A DNA stretch of 64,000 nt from Agriotes lineatus (GCA_940337035.1 CALNHX010000268.1:310001-374000); one strand, 5' to 3'. Counted from the stretch's first letter, positions 9,498 to 19,461 are shown. The notes: generated from the sequence alone by a model not told the origin. A program made the numbers and translations.

Positions 9498-12400
9498 ATG
9501 TTCAGGTGCACTGCTTGTGGAGAGTCCTTCACCAGAGCTGACAATTTGTTTCGCCATCGAAGAGATAGCTGTCGCCACGAGCTGGGCCACCCATCGACGA
9601 GTGGTAAGTGGAAACGTGGTGATTGCTGTTGATTATATCGATTGTGTGTTTCCTACAGGTGACGCTATGGAGGCTTCGGTAGCAGCTGGTGAGGGACCAT
9701 CGGCGAGTAAACGTCCAAGACCTAATGACTCCAGCGGTGGTGAGTGCGTCTCTATTGTAGTGTTTCATGTTTTCCAACGTTTGGTTTAACAGAACAGCTC
9801 CCCAAGACGCAATACTGCGACGTGTGTGATGAAAATGTTCGTCGGACTTGTTTCGTTGGACACCTGAGGAGCAATCGTCACACGAGGCGGTGTGATGTCA
9901 TCCACCTGGAGAAAGGAGTGGTAGCCCTTCCAAGCGCCTTCAAGTCCCGTGTTGCCAGCTACAGGGTGTCCACGGAAAATTATCATATAAGTGTTGTAGA
10001 ATATATGACGGAATTGAAAGACAAAATTATAGGTCTAATAGAAGGACAACTGACCAAATTAAACAGTATAAAATTAAATTTCGAACTTTTCGGGTATTTT
10101 ATTTTGGAGACTCAAGATGTACAAGACGTCAAAAGTTTTAATACGACCAACGAGGTGGTAACTCGCGGTACAGACTTGAACGAATTATATGATAATTTAA
10201 CGGGGATATTGGACCAGAAGGTGTCCGAATTTGAGGAACGCGATTCAGGTGTGTATTACAATTGTAATTCTTGTTAATGTTACTAACCGCAAAATGTTTA
10301 CAGGGTGGATCTTGAAGCAGCTGCTGTACCTAGAATTAAATATAAATAAATTCAATCCGTTTCGGGCGTCTTCGTATATCCCGCTCCCGGAGCAGATTCA
10401 GACCAAGAAAGCGATCGTGAACGTCCAAAACGTCAAGGACGAGCGTTGTTTCGGGTGGGCGGTAACCTCGGCCCTCTGCGAACCAGATGGACCGTCTAAT
10501 CGAACGAGTTCGTATCCGGATTGCTGGGATTTTTTAAATTTTGAGGACATTAAATTCCCTGTTAGATTGCGCGATATTTCTAAATTTGAAAAAAATAACC
10601 CTCAACTTTCTATAAATGTATACGCGTTGGAAAAAACTTTTCAAAACGATATTACCATATATGAAGTTGTGGGACCTCTGTACTATTCGCCACGTATAAA
10701 AAAGAGACATATAAATTTACTGCTTCTAACAGACGGCGAAGGTAATAGCCACTACTGTTGGATCGCTGATTTGTCTAGGTTAGTTTCGCGGCAAATAACG
10801 GCTAGGGCCAATGCGAAACATTTTTGTAATGGTTGTCTAAATTACTTTCGCACCGATGCCCATCTGGAGAACCATAAGCTTTTTGACTGTAATCATGTAT
10901 GCACAAAGTTGCCTACGACAGAGCCGATCACGGATAAGTGTGGGGAGGTGAGGCCTCAGAACATTCTTAAATTTGATAATTATCATAAGCAATTGAAAGT
11001 GCCATTTTGCATCTATGCAGATTTCGAGACAGTTTTATCACCTGTCGATGGTGGGGATCAGGAGCCGGATCGCGAAAGACCTTATACGATCAAAACGTGC
11101 GAGCACAAACCGTATTCTTTCGCGTATTATTTGAAATGTTCTTTTGATGATACTCTATCCAAATTCGAAATTTATAGGGGTGAGGATGCTGTGGACGTGT
11201 TTGTTGAACGTCTAGACAGAGACGTTCGCGAGCTATATTCCAACAGTTTGAAGCATGTTGTACCCCTCAAGCCTCTGGCTCCGCAAGAAATTCAAAATTT
11301 TAAGGATGCTGCTTCATGTCATATTTGCAATCGTCCTTTTGGAGAGGAGAACGTAAAGGTTCGCGATCACGACCATTTGACCGGAGAATATCGGGGAGCT
11401 GCCCATTCTAATTGCAATCTAAATTATAAACTTCCAAATTTTATTCCCGTATTTTTTCACAATTTAAATTACGATTCCCACCTTTTTGTAAAACAGTTAG
11501 CTCAAAATAACGAAGAGCTTGATGTCATTCCAGAAAATAAGGAAAAATATATTTCATTTGGCAAACGTCTTTGGGTAGATGAAGTCGTTGTTGACGGAAA
11601 ACGGAAAAACGTTTATATGCAAATTCGATTTTTAGATAGTTACCGATTTTTAAGTTCTTCTTTAGCATCGCTGGCCGCCACGTTATCAGATGATCAGTGT
11701 GTTGAAATTCATAAGCAATTCGGACATGACATCAAATTCGAACTGATGAGACAGAAAGGTGTGTTTCCCTATTCGTATCTGGATTCATTTACAAAATTAG
11801 ATGAGCCGGCGTTGCCCACAATCGCCCAGTTTTATGATCATTTAACCGAGACGCATATTACTGAGGTCGATTACGAGCGTGCCGTTAAGGTCTGGAAAAC
11901 TTTCGAATGTGAAACGTTGGGCGACTATTCCGATGTTTACCTCAAATGTGACGTGTTTATATTGGCAGACGTTTTCGAAAACTTTCGCAATTTTTATTTA
12001 AATCAATATAATTTAGATCCGGCGCAGTACTTCACCGCCCCCGGTTTAAGTTGGGACGCCATGTTAAAATATACGGGGGTTGAGTTGGAACTGTTGACGG
12101 ATATGGATATGTTTCACTTTTTTAGAAAGGGTATTCGTGGGGGAGTTAGTACTTGTGTCGGGCGAAAGGCTATTGCCAACAATAAATTTGCGGGTAACTA
12201 TGACGCTTCAAAGCCCACTTCTTTTCTTGTGTTTTTAGACGCCACCAACCTTTATGGCCATAGTATGAGACAGTTTCTACCGCAAGGTGGTTTTGTTTGG
12301 TTGACTGACGAGGAAATTGATAGTTTTGACGTATTTCAAATTTTGGACGACTCAGATACTGGGTACGTGTTGGAAGTTGACTTGCGGTACCCTGAAAATT

Positions 12401-13512
12401 TACATGACGATCACAATGACTTCCCCTTTTGCCCCGAGCTATTGGTGCCTCCACAGGGAAAATTTAAAAATGCAAAATTAATTCCAAATTTGTATGACAA
12501 ACACAATTATATTATTCACTACAGAAATTTGAGGCAATGTTTAGAGGCCGGCTTGATTTTGGTTAAAACGCATAAAATACTTAAGTTTAGACAATCTCCA
12601 TGGCTCAGATCCTACATCGATTTAAACACAAATTTACGTAACCAGTCTGACAATGAATTTAACCGAAATTCATTCAAACTAGCTAACAATAGCGTCTTTG
12701 GTAAAACCATGGAAAACGTGGACAAAAGGGTTGTTGTAAAGTTAATTAGTCATTGGGAGAAAATTGGTAATAGAATGGGGGCAGAAGCTTTGATATCGAA
12801 ACCTAACTTTAAAGATAGAATTCGGTTTGGGGAAAATTTAATAGCAGTGGAAATGAACAGAACGTCGGTTTTATATAACAAACCCATTTATGTTGGTTTC
12901 TCAGTTTTAGATCTTTCGAAAACGGTAATGTACGATTTTTATTACAAATTTTTGAAGCATACATACGGCCGTAATGTGTCTCTACTCTATTCTGACACTG
13001 ACTCATTCATCCTGGAAATTTTTACTGAAAATTTTTACGCGGACATGCAAAAGCACCTTGATCTCTTTGATACATCAAATTACAAGAATGGTTTGCACGG
13101 AATTTCGAGAACCGAGTCTGTTGTTGGCAAATTTAAGGATGAGTACGCTGGGGTGGCTGTGTGTAGCTATTACGGGGTCGGTGCAAAAACATACTGTGTA
13201 AACGCTGTTGGTAAGGAAGCCAAAAAGGCGAAGGGAGTTAGAAAGAGTGCTGTTCGGAATCACCTCACCACCGAAATTTATAAATCTGTAGCCGAAAACA
13301 AGAGGGAAGTTGTATTTTGTCAGATGTATGTGTTTCGTTCCCATTTACACACTATGTACACCGAATTAATGAATAAGGTTGCACTTTCTTCGCGAGATGA
13401 TAAACGCTTCCTTATTCCTAATACTACCAAAACCTTAGCGTGGGGTCACCGTGATATAGATGTTTACAGTCGTCTAGACAACTTGCTGCGCATTGCCGAA
13501 ACGATGACGTAG
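9498..13512 (+). CDS. polB: Protein-primed-type DNA polymerase B, four exons
   Basis: Exons 9498-9603, 9659-9739, 9793-10248 and 10304-13512 have GT/AG borders and keep frame, giving 1283 aa. Exon 1 encodes a C2HC zinc finger (CTAC...HRRDSC) and exon 3 a second (CDVC...H...H). A third, C-x2-C type, lies near residue 389. The exonuclease motifs are ADFET (about 450) and HNLNYDSH (about 598). Between them sits an HNH/endonuclease VII-like C-x2-C...DHDH element (about 552-590). Polymerase motifs are A DATNLYG (about 860), B NNSVFG (about 1008) and C YSDTDS (about 1109), all catalytic aspartates present. Such enzymes use a terminal protein as primer to copy linear DNA with inverted ends. Family, spacing and length fit Polinton polymerases. 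Confidence 0.95.
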
Positions 13513-13852
13513 CAATATGTTCGCGGAACAGTATTCGTTATTACTTAACAGCAGAGGTCCTACACGGCTTTCTTGTACTTTGTAGGTTTAGTTATTGTAT
13601 ATAGCAATTATAGTATAGGTTAAGAACACTAGCTTGTATGATATAGGTAGTAAGTTAAATTTTACGAAAAATCTGATTGTTTGGGTCCGCATTACCAAGT
13701 ATATTTGTTATTTAACACTGTAGTCACTCATGTTTAGCATTTACAATAATAAATTACTGTAAAACAGAAAAAAGTTTTTATTTAAAGAAAATAAATGGTA
13801 GTAAAACAAAAAAAAGTGTTTTATTGAAAGAGTTCTATAGAATCATAATAAG

Positions 13853-14782
13853 TTATACAACATTGTTTTTGGATATCCAAGAATTGTGACGATTATCGAA
13901 TCCCAACCACTTTACGTAAAGCTGATTACCCTTCTTCTTCAACACCTTTTCTACCAGGTATACGTCCGAGTGTTTGGTTTTCTGTAATTCGTGCTCGTAA
14001 AATCCACCTTTGATTTCTTGCCCTTCCTGATCGGTGAGTTTGTAGGTGGTAGGATTTGTAAGTCGCACTGTGGCTATTTTGAATATTTCGTTGCTCCAGC
14101 TGGGTGTGTAGCCCTTGCTAAATATCGAACGATATTTACTAATGCGTACAGAATCTCCTTTATGAAACTTTTGAGGTGTCGGATCTACAGTTTTTGTGTG
14201 GCTGTACACGGTGTGTAACAGACGTTTGGCATTTTTAAGATTAACTTCAGCCGGCTTCATACCTGTTGTCCTATGCCTGGTTGTGTTATATTTGCTTAAA
14301 AGTTGGGGCAGAATGTCCAACCATTTGTAGGACCCTTGCAAACTAAACTGCTTCCACATCATGTTCTTAAGGGTGCGGTTACATCTTTCTATGATGCTGC
14401 TTTTCATAGTTGAATACGTGCTGTAATGATTTATCTTGTAACGTCGCATCAATGCTTGAAAATCGCTGTTATAAAATTCTTTTCCCAAATCGGTTTGTAC
14501 GTTTTTTGGAGATACCTTCATATTAGCAAGAACTTTTCGCATAGCTGCTGCTACATCTTTTCCCGTTTTCCGTTTTACCGGGAGAGCCCACAAGTATTTA
14601 GAAAACGCATTAATAACAGCTAAAATGTATCGATAACCTTTATTGCTTCGTGCATATGGTTGCATCTCCACCAAATCCGCTTGTAGTAAATCATGCAATC
14701 CTTTGAGAATCACCCGTCGTCTCTTGAAATTTCTTCGCGCTGGTTTGTGAAGTTCTGCAACTAGATCCTCCTTAGGACTCAT
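13853..14782 (-). CDS. int: Retroviral-like integrase with C-terminal chromodomain
   Basis: A 309-aa rve-family integrase that would join the element's ends to host DNA. The catalytic triad is D36 (ADLVEM), D98 (QTDLGKEF) and E132 (SIIERCNR), with a D-E spacing of 33. A small SH3-like stretch follows (KFHKGDSVRISK), then a chromodomain from about residue 270 (VYLVEKVLKKKG...YVKWLGF). Chromodomain integrases may steer insertion to marked chromatin, which would suit the satellite flank. The ATG overlaps the end of the upstream gene by 11 bases (ATGAGTCCTAA). AATAAA on the minus strand follows at about 13820, facing the polymerase gene's own signals at 13750. Confidence 0.95.
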   Translation of the reverse strand: MSPKEDLVAELHKPARRNFKRRRVILKGLHDLLQADLVEMQPYARSNKGYRYILAVINAFSKYLWALPVKRKTGKDVAAAMRKVLANMKVSPKNVQTDLGKEFYNSDFQALMRRYKINHYSTYSTMKSSIIERCNRTLKNMMWKQFSLQGSYKWLDILPQLLSKYNTTRHRTTGMKPAEVNLKNAKRLLHTVYSHTKTVDPTPQKFHKGDSVRISKYRSIFSKGYTPSWSNEIFKIATVRLTNPTTYKLTDQEGQEIKGGFYEHELQKTKHSDVYLVEKVLKKKGNQLYVKWLGFDNRHNSWISKNNVV

Positions 14783-15167
14783 TGCCGAATGTTGCTGTAT
14801 CGACTGCTATGGGACATTTAAGCAGCAGTTGCACGTATAACTTAGTGTTTATGGATTCGAATTTCAGTTTATCTCCTCGCCGCAATGTCTTACCGACAAG
14901 CGTGTCGTGTTTGATGCCGTTGATGTGTGATACTACCAAAGGTCCGTTGACTTGAACACTTATGATCTCACCGATCGTTAAAGGAAAAATGTACTCATTA
15001 TTACCGAAAATTTTGGAATATCCGCTTTCATCATAACCACGCCCCACTAGCAGCAGTGGTACCTCTATATGGAGTCGGTTTACATTTTGAACTTTCATAA
15101 AGATATGTTTGCGATGAGAACCGTAGCGCGCGCTATGGTAGTGGCGTCCAAATTTGTCTATGGGCAT
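14772..15167 (-). CDS. Conserved Polinton protein starting MPIDKFGRH, first paralogue
   Basis: A 131-aa beta-rich protein. The frame is open further upstream, but only to a TTG; the ATG at 15167 matches the start of its paralogue at 22566-22964, which begins MPIDKFGKH. The C-terminal third is shared too: G-x-TL-RRGD-LKF then YVQLLLK-PI (KRGDMLKF and PIIVDS in the other). Function unknown; the size and strand pattern resemble a small structural or vertex protein. It lies between the 365-aa gene (25-60 bases upstream) and the integrase, with which it overlaps, so the three probably share a transcript. Confidence 0.8.
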   Translation of the reverse strand: MPIDKFGRHYHSARYGSHRKHIFMKVQNVNRLHIEVPLLLVGRGYDESGYSKIFGNNEYIFPLTIGEIISVQVNGPLVVSHINGIKHDTLVGKTLRRGDKLKFESINTKLYVQLLLKCPIAVDTATFGNES

Positions 15168-15228
15168 TACTCTATCGTCTAACACCTTCTGATCGTAATT
15201 CAATAGGTCCTCTGCTTTTGTACTCGTC

Positions 15229-16326
15229 TTAATGAATTATTTTTGCTTCTCGTAGAGCTTGGGTGATGCTTACGATTTCGTTGGAATGGCCGGTGTGCCC
15301 CGCTACCTGAGAGGCTAATAATATGCGCAGACGATCCACTAATGAATTTGGATCTTTCCAAGGAACAAATTCCACTTTTTTATTGGTTACTGTTAATAAC
15401 CCCCTTCCGGTACGCTGCACCCTCGATGCGGCTCTGGTAGGTTGTCTAATGCCGGAGGAGGTAGCCAGGGGGCGTACTATTTTCATATATTTTGAGCCGG
15501 CGTTACCGCTTATCCCTTGGGTTGGATCGTAGTTCTTACGATTTGCGGCGGACCGGTTCACTATGTCATAGTAATTTTCATGGTCTTTGGTTGTATAAAT
15601 CAACGGTTTCTTTAAGAACATTAATTCGTAAAAGCCGGGGGTGCCTTTGTATACTATTCTATTTCCGTGATCTGTAATAACCATGTCCTGACCCTCAAAA
15701 GTAAGCTGTTTATTTCCAATTGCAAATTTATCAGTGTCTATGTCCCATCGAACTCCATAATGGAGATCGTACTTGCTCTCTGTATCTCGTATCATTCCCT
15801 CGATATATTTTCTAGCTAACCCTGAGAACTGTTCCAGGTATTCCCCTAGAACTTCCGGTTCCATCATTTGTCGCACGGTTTCCCTAGCCTCTGCTACCGA
15901 AGTTTCAATTGCCGCTTCTTCTTGAGCCTCCACCTGTTGCTCCTCATCCGGTAAACTCTCATACAATACTTCTCTGTCAAGAAATCTAGGTGTGGATGTT
16001 ACCAACGCTGAAGTCGATGGTCCGGGAATGGCAATGTCGGGGGTTGACGCTCGTACGGGGGTTTTGCCATTTCTCGGACGGGGTAGGATAGATGGTGTGG
16101 ACACTCGTCGTTTGATGGTTCTCAGCATAGGTCCTACTTCTTGCTGTATTGTTTGACCTCCTTCTTGCTTAATGGATGTTAGCAATTCCGTGAGTGGTTG
16201 GGAAATTGGTTTAAATTGCTCCGCAAGAGCCGTCTGCGATTCGGCGATATCCGCTTTTAAAGTTTCATATTTCCGCCTGACAGCCTTTCTAGCTTTAATA
16301 AGATCGCTTACTAACCGTTTGTCCAT
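15229..16326 (-). CDS. Conserved Polinton/adintovirus protein (GTPGFYELM family), possibly virion-associated
   Basis: A 365-aa protein of a type found repeatedly in Polintons and unannotated insect proteins; no biochemical role is known to me. The N terminus (residues 1-60) is a charged coiled coil. A proline/serine-rich acidic linker follows (to about 170). The conserved domain covers YDLHYGVRWD, IGNKQLTF and GTPGFYELMFLKKP, then YYDIVNRSAANRK. The tail is basic. The ATG at 16326 lies about 750 bases downstream of the ATPase start on the same strand, so both are likely driven from the 17.1-kb promoter region or from an internal one. Confidence 0.85.
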   Translation of the reverse strand: MDKRLVSDLIKARKAVRRKYETLKADIAESQTALAEQFKPISQPLTELLTSIKQEGGQTIQQEVGPMLRTIKRRVSTPSILPRPRNGKTPVRASTPDIAIPGPSTSALVTSTPRFLDREVLYESLPDEEQQVEAQEEAAIETSVAEARETVRQMMEPEVLGEYLEQFSGLARKYIEGMIRDTESKYDLHYGVRWDIDTDKFAIGNKQLTFEGQDMVITDHGNRIVYKGTPGFYELMFLKKPLIYTTKDHENYYDIVNRSAANRKNYDPTQGISGNAGSKYMKIVRPLATSSGIRQPTRAASRVQRTGRGLLTVTNKKVEFVPWKDPNSLVDRLRILLASQVAGHTGHSNEIVSITQALREAKIIH

Positions 16327-16382
16327 GTTGCTATTACTGTCGTTGTTCGTAGACTAATAATTTGTACAGCAGTGGTCCATGC

Positions 16383-17081
16383 CTATATAGTGAAATAACT
16401 GTCGAACCCTTTTCTATAACGACCGGCGTTGATTTCGCTTTCTTTGTCGATAACTAAAAATCCGTGATCTTTGATCCAACAGTGGGAACATAAGTTTTTA
16501 AACTTTTCGAATGACATGTCTGTGTTTACGTGATCATCGTAAATGTGTTTAAGATTGGTGTGGTCTTGCCGGAATACGATTATGATATTCGCATTATCTC
16601 GTACCAGTTGTTTCGGGATTGATGAGTAAGTCTGACAGAGGTAAAAACAATCTATATTTCGATGACGTCCGAAACTAAAATAATCTCTAATTATGCTTTG
16701 AGTGTCGCATGCCACATCATCAAACACAATAACAGAATTTTCTTTCGCCTCGTGTGGTTTGATAACCTCACACCCCTCGCTGAATTCGTAGAATCCGATT
16801 TCTTTTAGTGACTTCAGAAGTATCTTCAGAAATTTGTATTTAGGTTGCTCAAGGGTTTTCGAATACAAATACAAGTTGAGAAACCGCACCCCATTGCGGT
16901 GCAGCAAAAGACTGATCATCGCATTGGTTTTCCCAGAGCCGGAAGGACCAATGATCAAACCCCTTTTACATCCTATACCCAGTAAAGTGCCGTGTCGTCT
17001 GAACCTCTGTGACATGGAATTTACTGTATGATTTACTACCGGCAGCGAACATTTTTGTTTCACAAGTTTGACGTTCTTCAT
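16383..17081 (-). CDS. Genome-packaging ATPase (FtsK/HerA, A32-like)
   Basis: A 232-aa P-loop ATPase. Walker A is GPSGSGKT (residues 45-52), Walker B is SVIVFDD (about 117-123), and a polar sensor stretch with CQTYSSIP follows. This is the size and order of the Polinton and vaccinia A32-type ATPases that pump DNA into a capsid. The ATG at 17081 is about 110 bases from the divergent PLA2/core gene, with which it shares an intergenic promoter region. No damage is visible. Confidence 0.93.
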   Translation of the reverse strand: MKNVKLVKQKCSLPVVNHTVNSMSQRFRRHGTLLGIGCKRGLIIGPSGSGKTNAMISLLLHRNGVRFLNLYLYSKTLEQPKYKFLKILLKSLKEIGFYEFSEGCEVIKPHEAKENSVIVFDDVACDTQSIIRDYFSFGRHRNIDCFYLCQTYSSIPKQLVRDNANIIIVFRQDHTNLKHIYDDHVNTDMSFEKFKNLCSHCWIKDHGFLVIDKESEINAGRYRKGFDSYFTI

Positions 17082-17127
17082 CGTTTTCGGACGGGGACGA
17101 ACTAGCTTCTAACCGCGCTGTGCTAAG

Positions 17128-17163
17128 TATATATCTACCCCCTTTGAGCTTCACATCGTCAGT
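17128..17163 (+). promoter_or_regulatory. TATA and TCAGT initiator of the capsid gene block
   Basis: TATATA at 17128-17134 and TCAGT at 17159-17163 are about 31 bases apart, and the ATG of the PLA2/core gene lies 27 bases further on. The same 108-bp gap must also hold the promoter of the divergent ATPase gene. Confidence 0.6.
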
Positions 17164-17189
17164 CGCTCTTCGACGAGCGTTTCTTTAAG

Positions 17190-18212
17190 ATGAGTTATAC
17201 TAGACGTAAAACTCGTAGTCGTCGTCGAATCGTAAGACGGAAAGGTCGCGGTTTGTTGAACACCCTTATTGACAAGTTACCCTTCGAATTACATATACCA
17301 GGTTACAAGTTTTGCGGACCTGGCACTCGTTTAAACAAACGGCTTTCTCGAGGTGATCGAGGAAGAAACCCTCTGGACGAGGCTTGCAAGCAACACGACA
17401 TCGCATACTCACAATCTAGCAATCTTTCGACACGTCACGCGGCGGATAAAGTTCTTGCACAGAAAGCTTGGGAACGCGTTAAAGCAAAAGACTCTACTCT
17501 TGGAGAAAGAGCGGCAGCTCTTGCTGTTACAGGGATTATGAAAGGGAAAACCAAACTCGGCATGGGAGTCTCCCGGAAACGAAAGCGTACAGAACCCATT
17601 GCTGTTATGGAAACACCCCGGAAACGAAGACGTACACTACCTATTGCAGCGCAAAAATTTGGTACGGGGATATCTAGAAAACGGAAGCGTACACTACCCA
17701 CTGCTGGTGTGACGGTCCCCCGAAAACGAAGGCGTATATTACCTATTGCCGCACAAAAATTTGGTACGGGAGTATCTAGAAAACGGAAGCGTACACAACC
17801 CACTGTTGGTGTAAGAGTCTCCCGGAAACGAAAGCGTGCACTACCTATTGTCGGTATTGCGCAAAAATTTGGTACGGGGGTATCTAGAAAACGGAAGCGT
17901 ACAAGGTGTAGTAGGCGTAAACGTATTGGAGGCGCGGTCGTTTTTAAATCGCGAAGGAAACGCCGAATTCGTTCTAGAGTAGTACCTGTTCCCAAGAGAG
18001 GAGGTATATTGCCGCTTGTACCCATACTTGCTGCATTAGGAGCATTGGGGTCTCTCGGAGGCGGTGCTGCAGCAGTCGCTAAAGCGGTTGGCGACTCAAA
18101 GGCTTCTAAAAAGGATCTCCAGGAAAAAGAGCGACATAACAAAGCTATGGAATCCATTGCTCGAGGAAAAGGGCTATATCTACGACCGTATCAGTCAAAA
18201 AACTACCGTTGA
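17190..18212 (+). CDS. PLA2-domain plus basic core protein (parvovirus VP1u-like and adenovirus pX/pVI-like)
   Basis: A 340-aa protein in three parts. Residues 36-75 form a parvovirus-type phospholipase A2 with the calcium loop FCGPG (41-45) and the catalytic pair H69-D70, both present. Such domains help capsids leave endosomes. Residues about 125-265 are repeats of the type SRKRKRT-LPIAAQKFGTG, a protamine-like DNA-binding tract encoded by an imperfect minisatellite. Residues about 271-301 are glycine/alanine-rich and hydrophobic (GGILPLVPILAALGALG), like adenovirus pX/pVI, followed by a GLYLRPYQ tail. The stop codon 18210-18212 is preceded by A_AAA_AAC, which leads into the protease frame. 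Confidence 0.9.
   Translation: MSYTRRKTRSRRRIVRRKGRGLLNTLIDKLPFELHIPGYKFCGPGTRLNKRLSRGDRGRNPLDEACKQHDIAYSQSSNLSTRHAADKVLAQKAWERVKAKDSTLGERAAALAVTGIMKGKTKLGMGVSRKRKRTEPIAVMETPRKRRRTLPIAAQKFGTGISRKRKRTLPTAGVTVPRKRRRILPIAAQKFGTGVSRKRKRTQPTVGVRVSRKRKRALPIVGIAQKFGTGVSRKRKRTRCSRRKRIGGAVVFKSRRKRRIRSRVVPVPKRGGILPLVPILAALGALGSLGGGAAAVAKAVGDSKASKKDLQEKERHNKAMESIARGKGLYLRPYQSKNYR
18197..18212 (+). promoter_or_regulatory. Candidate -1 ribosomal frameshift site
   Basis: A_AAA_AAC at 18197-18203 is in the correct phase in the PLA2/core frame (codons TCA AAA AAC). The zero-frame stop follows two codons later (TGA at 18210). A -1 slip places the ribosome in the protease frame at 18203. The short stem ACGC/GCGT lies downstream at about 18220-18231; I could not establish a strong pseudoknot by eye. 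Confidence 0.5.
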
Positions 18213-18601
18213 AGCTACCACGCCGAGCGTTGACGAACATCGATATTGCACAGTACGTTAAACGCTTCGAAATTCCCCATTTTAGGGGGATATTTATGCG
18301 AGATGCTCTACCCGACAAAATTCGTCAACGAGAATGTGGTGTTACTAACTTAGACGATGATGTTGGACCTGGCACACATTGGACAGCCTACGTTAAAGCT
18401 GATCGATTTGTTCTGTATTTCGATAGCATAGGTCGCTTACAACCTCCTCCCGAATTAGTAAACTACTTTCGCAGCGATGGTAGCAACAACACAATTATGT
18501 ACAACTCTAATAGATATCAAAAACTCGCATCATACACATGCGGACATTTGTGTCTCAAATTCTTATATAACTTTGCGAAACCGCTTTTGTCGTCAGTTTA
18601 A
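18203..18601 (+). CDS. Adenain-like cysteine protease lacking its own ATG
   Basis: About 132 aa of protease sequence from the possible frameshift point. It should process capsid precursors. Catalytic residues are His in GTHWTAY (about 58), Asp in YFDSIG (about 74) and Cys in YTCGHLC (about 113), matching the adenain order. The family-typical N terminus (NIDIAQYV...PHFRGIFMRD) begins right at the end of the PLA2/core frame, yet the protease frame has no ATG between its upstream stop (18137) and Met in FMRDALP (about 18295). Starting there would cut off conserved residues. Translation by -1 frameshift, a spliced leader, or the TTG at 18209 are the options. It ends 15 bases before the penton ATG. 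Confidence 0.9.
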   Translation, partial: LPLKLPRRALTNIDIAQYVKRFEIPHFRGIFMRDALPDKIRQRECGVTNLDDDVGPGTHWTAYVKADRFVLYFDSIGRLQPPPELVNYFRSDGSNNTIMYNSNRYQKLASYTCGHLCLKFLYNFAKPLLSSV

Positions 18602-18616
18602 GTGCCGCGCTTCATC

Positions 18617-19306
18617 ATGTCCAGTATATTCACTCTTACGGGAGATTCATCTGTTCTTACTGCAAATTTTGACCCTCCCATTTTCTTAGACGATGGTAGC
18701 GAATACGTCTTGGGATTGTTAAGTTTCGAAACCTACTATACTATTCCAAACGTTAGACCTCCCAACAATGAATTTCATCTTGTTGGAGAACCTCCTATTA
18801 TTATACCGGAGGGAGCATATGAAATTACCGACATTGCTGAATTTTTACATAACCAACTCGATTCTGATGCGGGTGTTAAACAGGTACTGCTACGTGGAAA
18901 CAACAGCACCTTAAAAACCGAAATAAAGTCCACCGTTCCAATCGACTTTCAAAGCGACAATACTATCCGGGACATGTTAGGCTTTGAGAAAAAAATTTAT
19001 GCTGCAGATAGGTGGCACACAGCTGAACATGTTACGAAAATTTTGAACATCAACTCGATTCTTATTCATTGCAACATCTCCGTTGGTTCATATAAAAATG
19101 GTAAGCCCGGCCATATCATTCACCAATTCTTCCCCATAGTACCACCCGGGTACAAAATAGTGGAAACCCCTAACCCAGTCATCTATCTACCGATCAGCAC
19201 GAAACAGATCACTAACTTAACTATTAAAATACTAGACCAATCGGATAATCCTGTCAGTTTTAGTAAGGAGACCGTTACGGTAACATTACATTTAAAGAAA
19301 CTGTAA
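18617..19306 (+). CDS. Penton (minor capsid, single jelly-roll protein)
   Basis: A 229-aa protein typical of Polinton pentons in length and position between protease and major capsid gene. It is beta-rich with features such as SEYVLGLLSFETYY (about 30-43), IPEGAYEITDIAEFL and a C-terminal TVTVTLHLKKL strand. I use the ATG at 18617; the frame opens at a GTG at 18602. Its TAA overlaps the ATG of the next small gene (TAATG). It would form the five-fold vertices of the capsid. Confidence 0.88.
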   Translation: MSSIFTLTGDSSVLTANFDPPIFLDDGSEYVLGLLSFETYYTIPNVRPPNNEFHLVGEPPIIIPEGAYEITDIAEFLHNQLDSDAGVKQVLLRGNNSTLKTEIKSTVPIDFQSDNTIRDMLGFEKKIYAADRWHTAEHVTKILNINSILIHCNISVGSYKNGKPGHIIHQFFPIVPPGYKIVETPNPVIYLPISTKQITNLTIKILDQSDNPVSFSKETVTVTLHLKKL

Positions 19307-19461
19307 TGGGTTTTCGATTCACCACTCCGTACCACCCCTGCTTTACTTCCTATAAGAATCGTCGCCCACACCCTCGTAAGATCAGTACGGCTTCGTCCAC
19401 CACGCAGCTAACTAAAGCAAACAGAGACTTCTTGCGGTCCTTAGGCTTTACAATAGTGTAA
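19306..19461 (+). CDS. Small 51-aa protein between penton and major capsid genes
   Basis: The frame starts with the ATG in TAATG at the end of the penton gene and stops with the TAA in TAATG that starts the major capsid gene. It therefore overlaps both neighbours by one base. The product is basic and aromatic at the N terminus (MGFRFTTPYHPCF) and ends with TKANRDFLRSLGFTIV, a tail style I recall in small Polinton proteins near the capsid genes. The tight double overlap and the frame-perfect fit argue that it is translated. Function unknown; a capsid cement peptide is possible. Confidence 0.75.
   Translation: MGFRFTTPYHPCFTSYKNRRPHPRKISTASSTTQLTKANRDFLRSLGFTIV

Noticed and set aside
17435..18157. 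Long minus-strand frame of 240 codons
   Set aside because: Antisense of the repetitive, arginine-rich PLA2/core gene; its openness follows from the codon bias of that gene.
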